Shown piece after piece: positions 45,259 to 54,103 of a stretch of 64,000 bases of DNA. Within the stretch, counting starts at the first letter, position 1; each line of letters opens with the position of its first letter. The notes beneath the pieces were generated by a model. That model ran no database searches. It was not told the DNA's origin and saw only the letters and a list, made by a program, of their open reading frames with translations. The translations under genes and the position numbers were made by a program. The stretch is from Motiliproteus sp965230185 (lineage in GTDB: Bacteria; Pseudomonadota; Gammaproteobacteria; Pseudomonadales; Balneatricaceae). Where the stretch lies: assembly GCA_965230185.1 (NCBI GenBank), contig OZ245995.1, positions 1,302,001 to 1,366,000 on the forward strand, written 5' to 3'.

Positions 45259-46938
45259 ATGAGCGAGAGCTTTGCGGAACTCTTTGAGCAGAGTCTCAGA
45301 GAAAACAGTTTTACCCCCGGAGCGATAGTCAGTGCCACGATTGAGTGCATTGATGATGAGTGGATCACGGTTAATGCCGGGCTCAAATCGTTTGCTGTCA
45401 TTCCTCGTCGCGAATTTGCCGATGATGCCGGCGATCAGAGTCTTTCAGTCGGGGGCGAGGTGGATGTCGCCATCGTCAGTCTCGAAGACGGCTTCGGGAA
45501 TGTCGTTCTTTCCCGGTTCCGCGCACGCCAGGCGCAGGCGTGGAGTGAGCTGGAAAAAAGCTTTGAGTCTGGTAGCAATGTCAGTGGTGTGATTACTGGC
45601 AGGGTGCGCGGCGGTCTGACGGTGGAGCTTGGTTCTGTACGGGCGTTTCTGCCGGGTTCGCTGGTGGATGTCCGACCGGTTCGCGATACCACTCATCTCG
45701 AGGGTCAGCGCCTTGATTTCAGACTGATTAAACTGGATCGGCGGCGCAGTAATGTTGTCGTTTCCCGGCGTGCTGTGCTGGAAGAAGCAAGCAGTGCTGA
45801 CCGGGAAGCGCTGCTGGCCGGGCTGAAAGAGGGCGTGGTTCTGCAGGGTATCGTCAAGAATCTCACCGACTATGGCGCCTTTATCGATCTCGGCGGCATC
45901 GATGGTCTGCTGCACATTACCGATATTGCCTGGCGACGGGTAAGGCATCCGTCTGATGTGGTCAGCGTTGGCGACGACATTAAGGTTAAAGTCCTGAAAT
46001 TTGATCCTGATTCTCAGCGGGTATCGCTGGGGCTGAAACAACTGAGTCCGGATCCCTGGCAGAACATTGAAGATCGATACCCTATTCGCAGTCGCGTTCG
46101 GGCAAAAGTCACTAACGTGACCGACTACGGCTGTTTTGCTCAGCTCGAAGATGGTATCGAAGGGCTGGTCCATGTGTCTGAGATGGACTGGACCAGCAAA
46201 AACCTTCATCCATCCCGGGTTGTGAAGCCGGAGGAAGAGATCGAGGTGATGGTGCTGGATGTGGACGCGGAGCGCCGGCGCATCTCGTTGGGTATGAAGC
46301 AGTGCGTGGAAAATCCCTGGGAGGCCTATGCTTCCGGGCACAGGAAAAACGATCGAATTCGCGGGACGGTAAAGTCGGTCACCGATTTCGGGGTCTTTGT
46401 TGGCCTTGAAGGAGGGATTGACGGGCTGGTCCATGTTTCTGACCTGTCCTGGAGTCAGCCGGCAGAGGAAGCGGTGCGAAATTATCGCAAAGGGGATGAG
46501 ATCGAGGCGATGATTCTGTCTGTGGACACGGAGCGTGAGCGCATCTCGCTTGGGGTCAGGCAACTGGCCGGCGATCCGCTGATGGAATTTGCCAGCCAGC
46601 ATCCGAAGTTGTCGCTGGTCAATGCAGTGGTAACCGGGGTTGAGGCACGATCTGCGGAGCTGGAACTTGCCGTGGGGGTTTTTGGAATCCTGAAAGCTTC
46701 CGAGTTCAGCCAGGAGCGGATCGAGGATTTGCGTACTGTACTTAAGCCCGGCGATAGAATAAAAGCAGCTATACTCAGCATTGACAGACAAAAACGGCAG
46801 ATTTTTCTTTCAGTTAACGCTAAAGTAGCCGCTGAAGACCGTGCCGCGATGGATGCTGTCAGAGGGCAGGAGGCAGTAATGTCCCGTCCGACGACCATCG
46901 GTGATCTGATTAAGCAGCAGATGGAAAACAAGGACTGA
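45259..46938 (+). CDS. rpsA: 30S ribosomal protein S1
   Basis: Six S1 (OB-fold) repeats over about 559 aa. The protein binds mRNA at the ribosome and helps initiate translation on weak or structured sites. Repeats 3-5 show the typical pattern, for example TDYGAFIDLGGIDGLLHITDIAW, written here by position (about 207-229), and GVFVGLEGGIDGLVHVSDLSW at about 377-397. Two in-frame ATGs are close: 45253 directly abuts AGGGA, while 45259 lies six bases from it and is preferred. S1 normally represses its own translation. It follows cmk by 76 bp. Confidence 0.96.
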   Translation: MSESFAELFEQSLRENSFTPGAIVSATIECIDDEWITVNAGLKSFAVIPRREFADDAGDQSLSVGGEVDVAIVSLEDGFGNVVLSRFRARQAQAWSELEKSFESGSNVSGVITGRVRGGLTVELGSVRAFLPGSLVDVRPVRDTTHLEGQRLDFRLIKLDRRRSNVVVSRRAVLEEASSADREALLAGLKEGVVLQGIVKNLTDYGAFIDLGGIDGLLHITDIAWRRVRHPSDVVSVGDDIKVKVLKFDPDSQRVSLGLKQLSPDPWQNIEDRYPIRSRVRAKVTNVTDYGCFAQLEDGIEGLVHVSEMDWTSKNLHPSRVVKPEEEIEVMVLDVDAERRRISLGMKQCVENPWEAYASGHRKNDRIRGTVKSVTDFGVFVGLEGGIDGLVHVSDLSWSQPAEEAVRNYRKGDEIEAMILSVDTERERISLGVRQLAGDPLMEFASQHPKLSLVNAVVTGVEARSAELELAVGVFGILKASEFSQERIEDLRTVLKPGDRIKAAILSIDRQKRQIFLSVNAKVAAEDRAAMDAVRGQEAVMSRPTTIGDLIKQQMENKD

Positions 46939-47024
46939 TAACGCTTAGATGCCCGACACCGCAACGCGGTCGGAGTCGGAGCTGTTTAAGTTGCGATGTC
47001 AGAATTAATGACTGGGGGACGGCA

Positions 47025-47318
47025 ATGACCAAGTCTGAACTGATCGAGCGTCTGGTTGACAGGCATACGCACCTGTCGGTTAAAGATGTTGAGCTGGCAG
47101 TTAAAACCATGCTGGACCACATGGCAGAGGCTCTTTCCAGCGGAGAGCGCATAGAAATTCGTGGTTTTGGCAGTTTCTCGTTACACTTTCGGGCTCCCAG
47201 AGTCGGACGGAATCCGAAAACCGGGCAATCCGTGGAACTGGATGCCAAATATGTACCTCACTTCAAACCCGGTAAGGATCTCCGGGAGCAGGTGAATAAT
47301 AGTCTGAAGCAGTCGTAG
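47025..47318 (+). CDS. ihfB: integration host factor subunit beta
   Basis: A 97-aa DNABII protein, partner of IhfA in the sequence-specific DNA-bending heterodimer. It shows MTKSELIERL, the beta-arm segment RIEIRGFGSFSLHFRAPRVG and RNPKTGQSVEL, with the conserved Pro at the intercalating tip (KTGQ region). GGGGGAC precedes ATG 47025. It follows rpsA, as in E. coli and Pseudomonas. In P. aeruginosa the O-antigen locus begins just after this gene. Here the polysaccharide genes are elsewhere, upstream of rluB. Confidence 0.96.
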   Translation: MTKSELIERLVDRHTHLSVKDVELAVKTMLDHMAEALSSGERIEIRGFGSFSLHFRAPRVGRNPKTGQSVELDAKYVPHFKPGKDLREQVNNSLKQS

Positions 47319-47355
47319 TTGTCGGACGACCTATTTTTAGTATGAGGCCCTACCG

Positions 47356-47661
47356 GTGCGTTTGATTAAGAATATCCTCGCCGCTGCCTTCGCATTGCTC
47401 CTGGTGATGCTGGGCGTTCTGTTAACCGTTAATAACCAGCAGCTGGTTTCAATAGATCTGGTTTTCCTGCAGATTCCACAGGCCAGTCTGGCCCGCTGGC
47501 TGATCGCAAGCTTCCTGCTCGGGGCGCTGCTGAGTCTGGTGCTCGGCTCTTTTGCTCTGGTTGCCGTGAAGACCCGTCTTCGCAGCACCCGGCGTCAGCT
47601 CAATACTTCCAACCGTGAACTGGACAAGCTGAGAACGCTTAATCTCAACGCTAACCAGTAG
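47356..47661 (+). CDS. lapA: LapA (YciS), LPS assembly-associated inner-membrane protein
   Basis: A 101-aa DUF1049 protein with two membrane helices (about 5-25 and 45-66) and a short cytoplasmic coiled tail rich in Arg and Leu. In E. coli LapA pairs with LapB in controlling LPS synthesis through LpxC turnover. It starts with GTG 47356 and lies 2 bp before lapB, the standard pair. Confidence 0.9.
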   Translation: MRLIKNILAAAFALLLVMLGVLLTVNNQQLVSIDLVFLQIPQASLARWLIASFLLGALLSLVLGSFALVAVKTRLRSTRRQLNTSNRELDKLRTLNLNANQ

Positions 47662-47663
47662 TA

Positions 47664-48839
47664 ATGGGTGACTATCTGCTGATCATCCCTCTGTTTCTGG
47701 CGCTGGCCATTGGCTGGTACCTGGGACGGAGGGACTGGCACAGGCGTCGGCTGGAAAGTTATCCCGAGCGTCTGAAAGAAGAGTACTTCAGCGGGCTCAA
47801 TCATCTGATTGACAATGAAACCGATGAGGCGATCGACAGCTTCATCAAGGCTCTTCAGTACAACAGTGAAACGGTCCCCATCCGTCTGGCGCTGGGTACG
47901 CTGTTTCGTCGACGAGGCGAAATTCAGCGCGCTATTCAGCTTCACCAGGAGGTCATGGCTCATCCTTCTCTCAGTGCCAGTGAATATGTGCAGGCACAGC
48001 TGGCGCTTTCCCGGGATTATCTGGCCGGTGGTCTGCTGGACCGGGCGGAGAGTCTGCTGCTTGATGTGCTGGCCCGCAAAGACCGTGAGGGCCGGGATGT
48101 TTCTATTCGGTTGCTGATCGATATTTATCAGCAGGAGAAGGAGTGGGGGAAAGCGCTGGATATCGCCTCCCAGCTCAGTTCTTCAACGGAAGGGCTAACC
48201 GCTCAGCTTGCCCATTTTTACTGCGAACAGGCAGTGGTCGCGATAGGGCTGAAGGAGTGGAAGGAGGCTAAGCAGAAGCTCAGAAAGGCATTGCAGCATG
48301 ATTCCGCTTGTGTCCGTGCTGAGCTTCTTTATGCCGAGGTAGACATGGCGCTGGGGCGCTGGAAAGCCGCTATCCGCCACCTGCGCCAGGTTCAGGAGCA
48401 GGATCCGGCCTTCGTGTCGGAGGCCGTGCCGAAGCTGGCTGAGTGTTTCCGTCAGGTCCGGGCCAACGGTGAGCTGACCCGTTTTCTCGAGGACAGCATG
48501 CAGGTGGCACCTTCTACCACCAGTATGCTGCTGATAGCCGAGGAGATTGCCCGCGATAAAGGGGATTATCCGGCCGGTGCTTATATCACTGACCAGCTGA
48601 AGCGGCGGCCCTCGGTGAAAGGGTTTAATCGGTTGATTGATCTGCATCTCAAGCATGCTTCCAGAAGCGCCAGAGAGAGTCTCAATGTATTGCGGGGGCT
48701 GACGGGGCAGCTGGAACAGTCAAAGCCGGATTATCGTTGCCAGAAATGTGGTTTCTCCGGGCAGGAGCTTCACTGGCAATGCCCCAGCTGTAAAGAATGG
48801 GGGCGAGTAAAGCCTATTCAGGGGCTTGAAGGGGAATAA
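47664..48839 (+). CDS. lapB: LapB (YciM), LPS regulatory TPR protein
   Basis: A 391-aa inner-membrane protein with one N-terminal helix (about 3-20), a series of tetratricopeptide repeats and a C-terminal rubredoxin-like metal-binding domain (CQKCGFSG and CPSCKEWG, four Cys). In E. coli it directs LpxC to FtsH for degradation and so limits LPS synthesis. The ATG is 2 bp after lapA and GAGTAG-type coupling is likely. All four Cys are present. Confidence 0.95.
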   Translation: MGDYLLIIPLFLALAIGWYLGRRDWHRRRLESYPERLKEEYFSGLNHLIDNETDEAIDSFIKALQYNSETVPIRLALGTLFRRRGEIQRAIQLHQEVMAHPSLSASEYVQAQLALSRDYLAGGLLDRAESLLLDVLARKDREGRDVSIRLLIDIYQQEKEWGKALDIASQLSSSTEGLTAQLAHFYCEQAVVAIGLKEWKEAKQKLRKALQHDSACVRAELLYAEVDMALGRWKAAIRHLRQVQEQDPAFVSEAVPKLAECFRQVRANGELTRFLEDSMQVAPSTTSMLLIAEEIARDKGDYPAGAYITDQLKRRPSVKGFNRLIDLHLKHASRSARESLNVLRGLTGQLEQSKPDYRCQKCGFSGQELHWQCPSCKEWGRVKPIQGLEGE

Positions 48840-48860
48840 ACACGTTCAGTGGAGTGGTAA

Positions 48861-49586
48861 ATGACTGAAGAGGTAACCGGGGTGGCTGATCCGAAAATTA
48901 TTGTAGCGCTGGATTTTCCGTCGCAACAGCAGGCGCTGGATATGGCTGCGCGCCTGGAGCCGGCATTGTGCCGGGTTAAGGTCGGGAAGGAGTTGTTTAC
49001 TCGGGCCGGGCCGGCTGTCGTTGAGAAGCTGCAGAGTGCCGGTTTCGATGTATTTCTTGATCTTAAGTTTCACGATATCCCGAATACCACCGCAAAGGCG
49101 GTGCTGGCCGCAGCGGAACTGGGTGTATGGATGGTAAACGTTCATGCCAGTGGCGGGCAGCGAATGATGGAAGCGGTGAACGAAGAGCTGGAGAACTTCC
49201 GGGGCAGAAAGCCGTTGCTGATTGCTGTTACTGTTCTGACCAGTATGGAATCAGACGACCTGCGCCAGATTGGTGTTGAGCGGGAACCGCTGGATCATGT
49301 CCGGCATCTGGCGCTGCTGACTCAGCGATGTGGCTTTGACGGCGTTGTCTGTTCTGCGCAGGAAGCTCAGGAGCTTCGAAGGGTCGTCAGTCCGGGTTTC
49401 AAGCTGGTGACGCCCGGGATTCGCCCGGCAGATGCCGGACAGGGTGATCAGCGTCGTATCATGACGCCGGCAGAGGCCGTGAAAGCCGGCAGCGACTACC
49501 TGGTGATTGGCCGGCCGATTACCCGGGCCGGGGATCCCGTTAAAGTAATGAGAGGTATAGAAGCAGAAATCACCGATCTGGGCTAA
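48861..49586 (+). CDS. pyrF: orotidine 5'-phosphate decarboxylase
   Basis: A 241-aa TIM-barrel enzyme, last step of UMP synthesis. It shows IIVALDFPSQQQAL, KVGKELFTRAG, the catalytic DLKFHDIPNTTAKAV (Asp-x-Lys-x-x-Asp), GVVCSAQEAQELR, VTPGIRPA and YLVIGRPITRAGDP. It follows lapB by 21 bp as in Pseudomonas and E. coli. A hairpin ACCCGC/GCGGGT lies about 25 bp after the stop, without a T-tract. Confidence 0.96.
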   Translation: MTEEVTGVADPKIIVALDFPSQQQALDMAARLEPALCRVKVGKELFTRAGPAVVEKLQSAGFDVFLDLKFHDIPNTTAKAVLAAAELGVWMVNVHASGGQRMMEAVNEELENFRGRKPLLIAVTVLTSMESDDLRQIGVEREPLDHVRHLALLTQRCGFDGVVCSAQEAQELRRVVSPGFKLVTPGIRPADAGQGDQRRIMTPAEAVKAGSDYLVIGRPITRAGDPVKVMRGIEAEITDLG

Positions 49587-49641
49587 ACTCCGGGGACCCG
49601 CAGGAAGCGGGTACCTGTTAAACTGTCATGGAGTGATAACT

Positions 49642-49920
49642 ATGTTCTGTAAGTCTTTTTTTCGTGCCCTGCTCGGGGCCATCCTGGTTTTTTCTTCATT
49701 GCTGTACGCTGCTGACCCGGTTGATATCAATCGGGCCGATGCTGCTGCCCTGGCTGAGGCGCTGTCGGGGGTTGGTGAGACGAAAGCGGCGGAGATAGTC
49801 CGCTATCGTCAGCAGCACGGACCGTTCCGTTCCGCAGATCAGCTGGCTGAGGTCAGGGGGATCGGGGCTGCTCTGGTTGCCCGTAATCGGGATCGGATTC
49901 TGGTCAGTTCGGACCAGTAA
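49642..49920 (+). CDS. ComEA-like helix-hairpin-helix protein
   Basis: The 92-aa product has an N-terminal signal-type hydrophobic segment (about 5-25, ending SLLYAADP) and a ComEA-type tandem helix-hairpin-helix: DINRADAAALAEAL, GVGETKAAEIVRYRQQHGPF, and GIGAALVARNRDRIL. This fold binds double-stranded DNA without sequence specificity. Short exported forms are implicated in DNA uptake in naturally competent bacteria. The ORF begins at GTG 49633, but ATG 49642 has GGAG eight bases upstream and is preferred. PilW is encoded near by (52117), but no operon link is seen. Confidence 0.87.
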   Translation: MFCKSFFRALLGAILVFSSLLYAADPVDINRADAAALAEALSGVGETKAAEIVRYRQQHGPFRSADQLAEVRGIGAALVARNRDRILVSSDQ

Positions 49921-49938
49921 CCGAACGCTCTGCAGATC

Positions 49939-49964
49939 GACTGGCAGGGATATCCCTGCCAGTC
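49939..49964. terminator. 26-bp perfect palindrome between convergent genes, probable bidirectional terminator
   Basis: GACTGGCAGGGAT is followed directly by its exact reverse complement. It lies 18 bp after the comEA-like stop and ends at the last base before the stop codon of the reverse gene. T-tracts on both sides are weak, so termination strength is uncertain, but symmetry and location between convergent genes support the role. Confidence 0.6.
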
Positions 49965-50288
49965 TTATCCGGCTTTGCGCTCCAGTCGCTCTTTGGCCTG
50001 CAGGTATGCGGGCATATGGCCTGCGTCCTCGTAGACCGGATCTCCCTCCTCGGTACGAATTATCCGCGGGCCGGGAACATAGGGGATCTTCTCCTCAACC
50101 TCCCGCAGAGCGTTGCTGATCAGATTGCTGATAATATCTTCGACCGGCAATTCATACACTTCGGCAAGAGCTTCCAGTCGGGCGATATCGTCCCGGAAGA
50201 CCGCAACCTTGCGCGTGACTCTGGGGTGGCGCTCTACCGTATGATTATCCCAGGCCCTGAGCATTGCATTGATAGAGTTCTGTGCCAT
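49965..50288 (-). CDS. conserved hypothetical protein, possible pilin-assembly-related
   Basis: A 107-aa protein without a signal peptide or membrane segment. The middle part (RKVAVFRDDIARLEALAEVYELPVEDI, read by position about 26-52) looks like a ribbon-helix-helix-type or small helical domain. The C-terminal part has YVPGPRIIRTEEGDPVYED. I recall similar short proteins in Pseudomonas relatives annotated as pilin assembly or pilus tip components, on weak grounds. It is a single reverse gene, convergent with the comEA-like gene and divergent from ndk across 194 bp. Function unknown. Confidence 0.6.
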   Translation of the reverse strand: MAQNSINAMLRAWDNHTVERHPRVTRKVAVFRDDIARLEALAEVYELPVEDIISNLISNALREVEEKIPYVPGPRIIRTEEGDPVYEDAGHMPAYLQAKERLERKAG

Positions 50289-50409
50289 GGTGTTCTCCTG
50301 AACCCTGTAAATCAGGGGTTACCAGAAATAGTTTAGTAGTTTACCCGGACATTTTCCGACAGCGGAGTTGTCAGGCTGTAACAATGGCGCAGCCTGGGTA
50401 TGATTTCTC

Positions 50410-50438
50410 TTTCCTCGCCGTCTCTGCGGACTTATAAT
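50410..50438 (+). promoter_or_regulatory. possible ndk promoter
   Basis: A perfect TATAAT at 50433-50438 lies about 45 bases before the ndk ATG. The -35 candidate (TTTCCT at 50410-50415, 17 bp away) is poor, so only the -10 part is convincing. Confidence 0.4.
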
Positions 50439-50482
50439 TGGCCGTTTAATTTTGGTTAATCTCATACTATTGGGGAATTTAA

Positions 50483-50890
50483 ATGGCGATTGAACGCACT
50501 CTGTCCATCATCAAGCCGGATGCCGTTGCTAAGAACGTAATTGGTCAGATCCTGACCCGCTTCGAATCTAACGATCTGAAGATCGTTGAGGCTAAGATGC
50601 TGACTCTGTCCAAAGAGCTGGCTGAAGGCTTCTACGCTGAGCACAAAGAACGTCCGTTCTTCGCTGATCTGGTCGCTTTTATGACCTCCGGCCCTGTTGT
50701 TGTTCAGGTTCTGGAAGGTGAAAATGCGATTGCTAAAAACCGTGAGCTGATGGGTGCAACTAACCCTCAGGAAGCTGACAAAGGCACTATCCGTGCCGAC
50801 TTTGCAGAGTCTATCGACGCGAACGCCGTTCACGGTTCCGACTCTCCTGCTTCTGCAGAGCGCGAAGTAGCTTACTTCTTCGGCGGCTGA
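50483..50890 (+). CDS. ndk: nucleoside diphosphate kinase
   Basis: This enzyme balances NTP pools by transferring the gamma-phosphate through a phosphohistidine. The 135-aa sequence shows ERTLSIIKPDAVAKN, PFFADLVAFMTSGPVV, MGATNPQEADKGTIR and the active-site NAVHGSDS with His117. Bacterial Ndk is usually 141-143 aa. Here the C-terminus ends soon after EREVAYFF, a slightly short tail but with all catalytic parts. Codon use is highly biased, as for an abundant protein. GGGGAA precedes the ATG. Confidence 0.96.
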   Translation: MAIERTLSIIKPDAVAKNVIGQILTRFESNDLKIVEAKMLTLSKELAEGFYAEHKERPFFADLVAFMTSGPVVVQVLEGENAIAKNRELMGATNPQEADKGTIRADFAESIDANAVHGSDSPASAEREVAYFFGG

Positions 50891-50962
50891 TTCTCAGTCG
50901 CACCACGTCCGGGGTATTCCACTCCGGACGTTCTGCCTCCTGTTTTACCTGGTCTTATACTC

Positions 50963-52081
50963 ATGACTTCCACCTCTGAAAAAATTAATCTGCTGGGCTA
51001 TTCGAAGGACCGGATGGAAGCCTTCTTCGAGAGCATCGGCGAGAAGAAATTTCGTGCGATTCAGGTTGTTAAATGGATCCATCAGCAGGGTGCTGAAAGT
51101 TTTGACGAAATGACCAATCTGGGCAAAGCGTTGCGGGCAAAGCTCGACGATGTTGCCCGGATCTGTGAACCTGAAGTGGTTTACGAAGATTATTCCGAAG
51201 ACGGTACCCGTAAGTGGGCAATTCGCCTTGATGGTGGCAGTCTTGTGGAAACGGTACTGATCCCGGAAGGGGATCGGGCGACTCTCTGTGTTTCTTCCCA
51301 GGTCGGCTGTTCGCTGGACTGCAGTTTCTGTTCGACCGGCAAGCAGGGCTTTAATCGCAACCTTACCGCCGCTGAAATTATCGGTCAGTTGCGGGTGGCC
51401 ATTAAGTCCTTCGGTCCGATCGATCCTAAGGGGCCGCGCCGGGTCACCAATGTGGTGATGATGGGGATGGGAGAGCCGCTGATGAATTTTGACGCAGTGG
51501 TCGACGCTATGTCATTGATGATGGAGGATAACGCGTACGGGCTCTCCAAGCGTCGGGTGACCCTGAGCACCGCCGGTCTGGTGCCGGCCATCGATAAACT
51601 CGGAGAGGTAACTGATGTCTCCCTGGCGTTGTCGTTGCATGCCCCCAATGACCGCCTGCGAAATGAACTGGTACCGCTGAACAAGCGTTACCCGATACAG
51701 CAGGTGAAAGCTGCCTGTCAGCGCTACCTTGACAGATTGAATGACAAACGGGTCGTCACTATCGAATATACGCTGATTGACGGCGTCAACGATCAGCCGG
51801 AACATGCCCGTGAACTGGTCAGGTTGCTGAGGGACCTGCCCTGTAAACTCAATCTGATTCCTTTCAACCCGTTCCCGAATTCTGATTACCGTCGTTCAAA
51901 GAAGCAGGCGATTGATTATTTTAAGGAAATTACCAGCCGGTCTGGTATTGTGACAACGGTTCGTACTACCCGTGGAGATGATATCGATGCGGCCTGCGGG
52001 CAGTTGGTCGGTCAGGTTGACGACAGAACCCGGCGCAGTCAAAAATATATTTCGGTAGTGCAGGAAGAGGCTTCCAGCTAA
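50963..52081 (+). CDS. rlmN: dual-specificity 23S rRNA/tRNA adenine C2-methyltransferase RlmN
   Basis: A radical-SAM enzyme of 372 aa that methylates A2503 of 23S rRNA and A37 of some tRNAs. The iron-sulfur cluster motif CSLDCSFC gives Cys116, Cys120 and Cys123. A conserved Cys near the C-terminus (DAACGQL) is the partner in the methyl-Cys mechanism. KWAIRLDGGSLVETVLIP and RVTLSTAGLVP are also typical. It follows ndk by 72 bp. The order ndk-rlmN-pilW-rodZ is conserved in Pseudomonas. Confidence 0.96.
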   Translation: MTSTSEKINLLGYSKDRMEAFFESIGEKKFRAIQVVKWIHQQGAESFDEMTNLGKALRAKLDDVARICEPEVVYEDYSEDGTRKWAIRLDGGSLVETVLIPEGDRATLCVSSQVGCSLDCSFCSTGKQGFNRNLTAAEIIGQLRVAIKSFGPIDPKGPRRVTNVVMMGMGEPLMNFDAVVDAMSLMMEDNAYGLSKRRVTLSTAGLVPAIDKLGEVTDVSLALSLHAPNDRLRNELVPLNKRYPIQQVKAACQRYLDRLNDKRVVTIEYTLIDGVNDQPEHARELVRLLRDLPCKLNLIPFNPFPNSDYRRSKKQAIDYFKEITSRSGIVTTVRTTRGDDIDAACGQLVGQVDDRTRRSQKYISVVQEEASS

Positions 52082-52116
52082 GTCCAGAATACAGGGATGC
52101 CAGATCCGGAGGGGAT

Positions 52117-52887
52117 GTGAGTCGATTAGCTATTTTGTTTTTGCTCGGTGTGCTGACGCTGACTGGCTGTGCGGCACGAACAGAGCCGATTGTTAACAGA
52201 GAGTCTGATCAGGCCCGTACCGATGTACGTATTCGCTGGGCGAAGCAACATATCCAGCTGGGTGAGTATGAAGAGGCTAAGCGGCCACTTACCCAGGCGC
52301 TGGAAATTTCTCCACGCAGTCCGGATGTACTGAATCTGCTGGCATTCGTATTCCAGCAGCAGGGAGAAACTGCGCTGGCGGAACAGTATTTTAAAGAGGC
52401 GCTGGCCGCCGATCCGACGTTTGCACCGGGACAGAACAATTACGGTATTTTCCTGATGATTCAGAAGCGCTATCAGGAAGCCTGTGCGCATCTGAATACG
52501 GCGGCAAAGAATCCGCTCTATGAAGGCCGGCCCCAGGCGCTGGAAAATCTGGCCGGCTGTTATCTGCTGTCCGGAGAATCGGCACTGGCCGAAGCTACCT
52601 ATCGTCAGGTACTTCGTCTTAACCCCGATTCGGTGACGGCAAATATTGAACTGGCCAGTCTGGCTTATGAACGAGGTGATTCCGGCGAAGCCTGGAGTCG
52701 ATTCAGTCGGTTTTCCGAGCTTGTGAATCTGCGCCGTACCGAACATACCGCAAAAAGCCTCTGGCTCGGCGTTCAGTTGGCCCGGGACGGTCGTGATCCG
52801 GGGATGGCCGCAACCTATGCATTACTACTGAAAAACCTCTACCCCGATTCTCCGGAATATATGCGCTATAAGGAGTCCCGGCAGTGA
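52117..52887 (+). CDS. pilW: type IV pilus biogenesis/stability lipoprotein PilW (PilF)
   Basis: A 256-aa lipoprotein with a signal peptide ending in the lipobox LTGC (Cys at about 18), followed by six or so tetratricopeptide repeats. It is an outer-membrane pilotin that guides assembly of the PilQ secretin. It has a GTG start with GGAGGGG close upstream. It overlaps rodZ by 4 bp (GTGA). No other pilus genes are in the window, which is normal for this one. Confidence 0.9.
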   Translation: MSRLAILFLLGVLTLTGCAARTEPIVNRESDQARTDVRIRWAKQHIQLGEYEEAKRPLTQALEISPRSPDVLNLLAFVFQQQGETALAEQYFKEALAADPTFAPGQNNYGIFLMIQKRYQEACAHLNTAAKNPLYEGRPQALENLAGCYLLSGESALAEATYRQVLRLNPDSVTANIELASLAYERGDSGEAWSRFSRFSELVNLRRTEHTAKSLWLGVQLARDGRDPGMAATYALLLKNLYPDSPEYMRYKESRQ

Positions 52888-54068
52888 CAGAGCAGCACCC
52901 GGCAGAACCTACCGTCGATGCTTTCGTTTCCGCAGGTCAGAAACTGAGAAAGGCTCGTGAGGAGCGCGGTCTGACCGTAGAAGAGCTTTCCTCCCGACTG
53001 AATATCGCCGCTAAGTACATTTCCGCTATCGAAAACTCCGATGTTGAGGGGTTGCCGGGACCGGCCTTTGTTAAAGGTTACATTCGTGCATGTGCACGTT
53101 ACCTTGAAATGTCCGGTGACGAGCTGGTCGCTGATTACAGTCGCCAGTTTAACGTCGATGGGGAGCGTAAGGTTACTTCCATTAACAAGGTGGGAAATCA
53201 GGTTCGGCTCAGTGATCCGCTGATACGGATTTCGATGTATCTGTTCCTGCTGGCTGTTCTGGGTGTCAGTGTCTGGTGGTGGCAGACGCAATCCGGCCAC
53301 TCGCTCAGTGAACAGTTCGCTTCGGATTCGAGTCAGGCAGAGCCAGCCTCCGAAGAAAGTTCGCCGGCAGCCGAGCAGAGCCCCGCTGATCTGAGCGATC
53401 CGGCGGATATTCAGGCCCGGCTGGCCAGGGCTCGTGAGGCTGCCGAAGAGCAGACCGCAGTGACCGAGTCCGGGGACGATAGCGGATCGGAGAGTCAGGA
53501 GTCGGCCGCCGGTGAGGAGCCACAGTACCTGAGCGAGGAGGATATCCGTCGTCTCAGAGCCGAACTGGAGCAGGGCGCAGAGACTTCGGAGCAACCGGCT
53601 GACCGCGATACTACCGAACCCGATTCCCGAACTGCGCCGGAACAGGCCAGCACCGATGTGGTTGAACCGCAGTCAACATCGGTCGAAACAACAGCTGAAA
53701 CTGTGCAACCGGCAACCACTGAAATTCCGCAGGCTGTTGCGCAGGCAACAGCGGAGAACAGCAGTGTGCAGCCTGCCGAGCAGGGGCCTGAAATCTCTCA
53801 GACGGCAACCGAGCCCGCCAGCGTGACCGGGCAGCTGAAGCTGACCTTTGTAAGCGATTGCTGGATCAGTATTCGCAATGCCGGCGGAAAACTGGTGTTT
53901 GCCCGCACCAAGCAGGCGGGTGAGACGCTGGAACTTGAGCTGGAAGTGCCAGCCAGTCTGCTGGTCGGCAGAGTCTCCGCAGTGTCGAGCGCTACTTTCG
54001 ACGGTCGGGAGCTGGAGCTCGCCTCCCTGGCGCGTAAGGACGTTGCACGACTCACGCTTGAACCCTGA
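52884..54068 (+). CDS. rodZ: cytoskeleton protein RodZ
   Basis: A 394-aa bitopic inner-membrane protein that links MreB to the elongation machinery and keeps rod shape. The N-terminal HTH_25 domain shows GQKLRKAREERGLTVEELS and FVKGYIRACARYL. One membrane helix lies at about 114-132. A long periplasmic linker of about 190 residues rich in Glu, Ala, Ser, Pro and Thr follows. The C-terminal DUF4115 domain (about 312-394) has LTFVSDCWISI. The GTG start overlaps pilW by 4 bp. In Pseudomonas ispG comes next, but here hisS follows directly. Confidence 0.92.
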   Translation: MTEQHPAEPTVDAFVSAGQKLRKAREERGLTVEELSSRLNIAAKYISAIENSDVEGLPGPAFVKGYIRACARYLEMSGDELVADYSRQFNVDGERKVTSINKVGNQVRLSDPLIRISMYLFLLAVLGVSVWWWQTQSGHSLSEQFASDSSQAEPASEESSPAAEQSPADLSDPADIQARLARAREAAEEQTAVTESGDDSGSESQESAAGEEPQYLSEEDIRRLRAELEQGAETSEQPADRDTTEPDSRTAPEQASTDVVEPQSTSVETTAETVQPATTEIPQAVAQATAENSSVQPAEQGPEISQTATEPASVTGQLKLTFVSDCWISIRNAGGKLVFARTKQAGETLELELEVPASLLVGRVSAVSSATFDGRELELASLARKDVARLTLEP

Positions 54069-54103
54069 ATATCCATTTTCTTTCCTAATCCGGGATTACT
54101 ACA

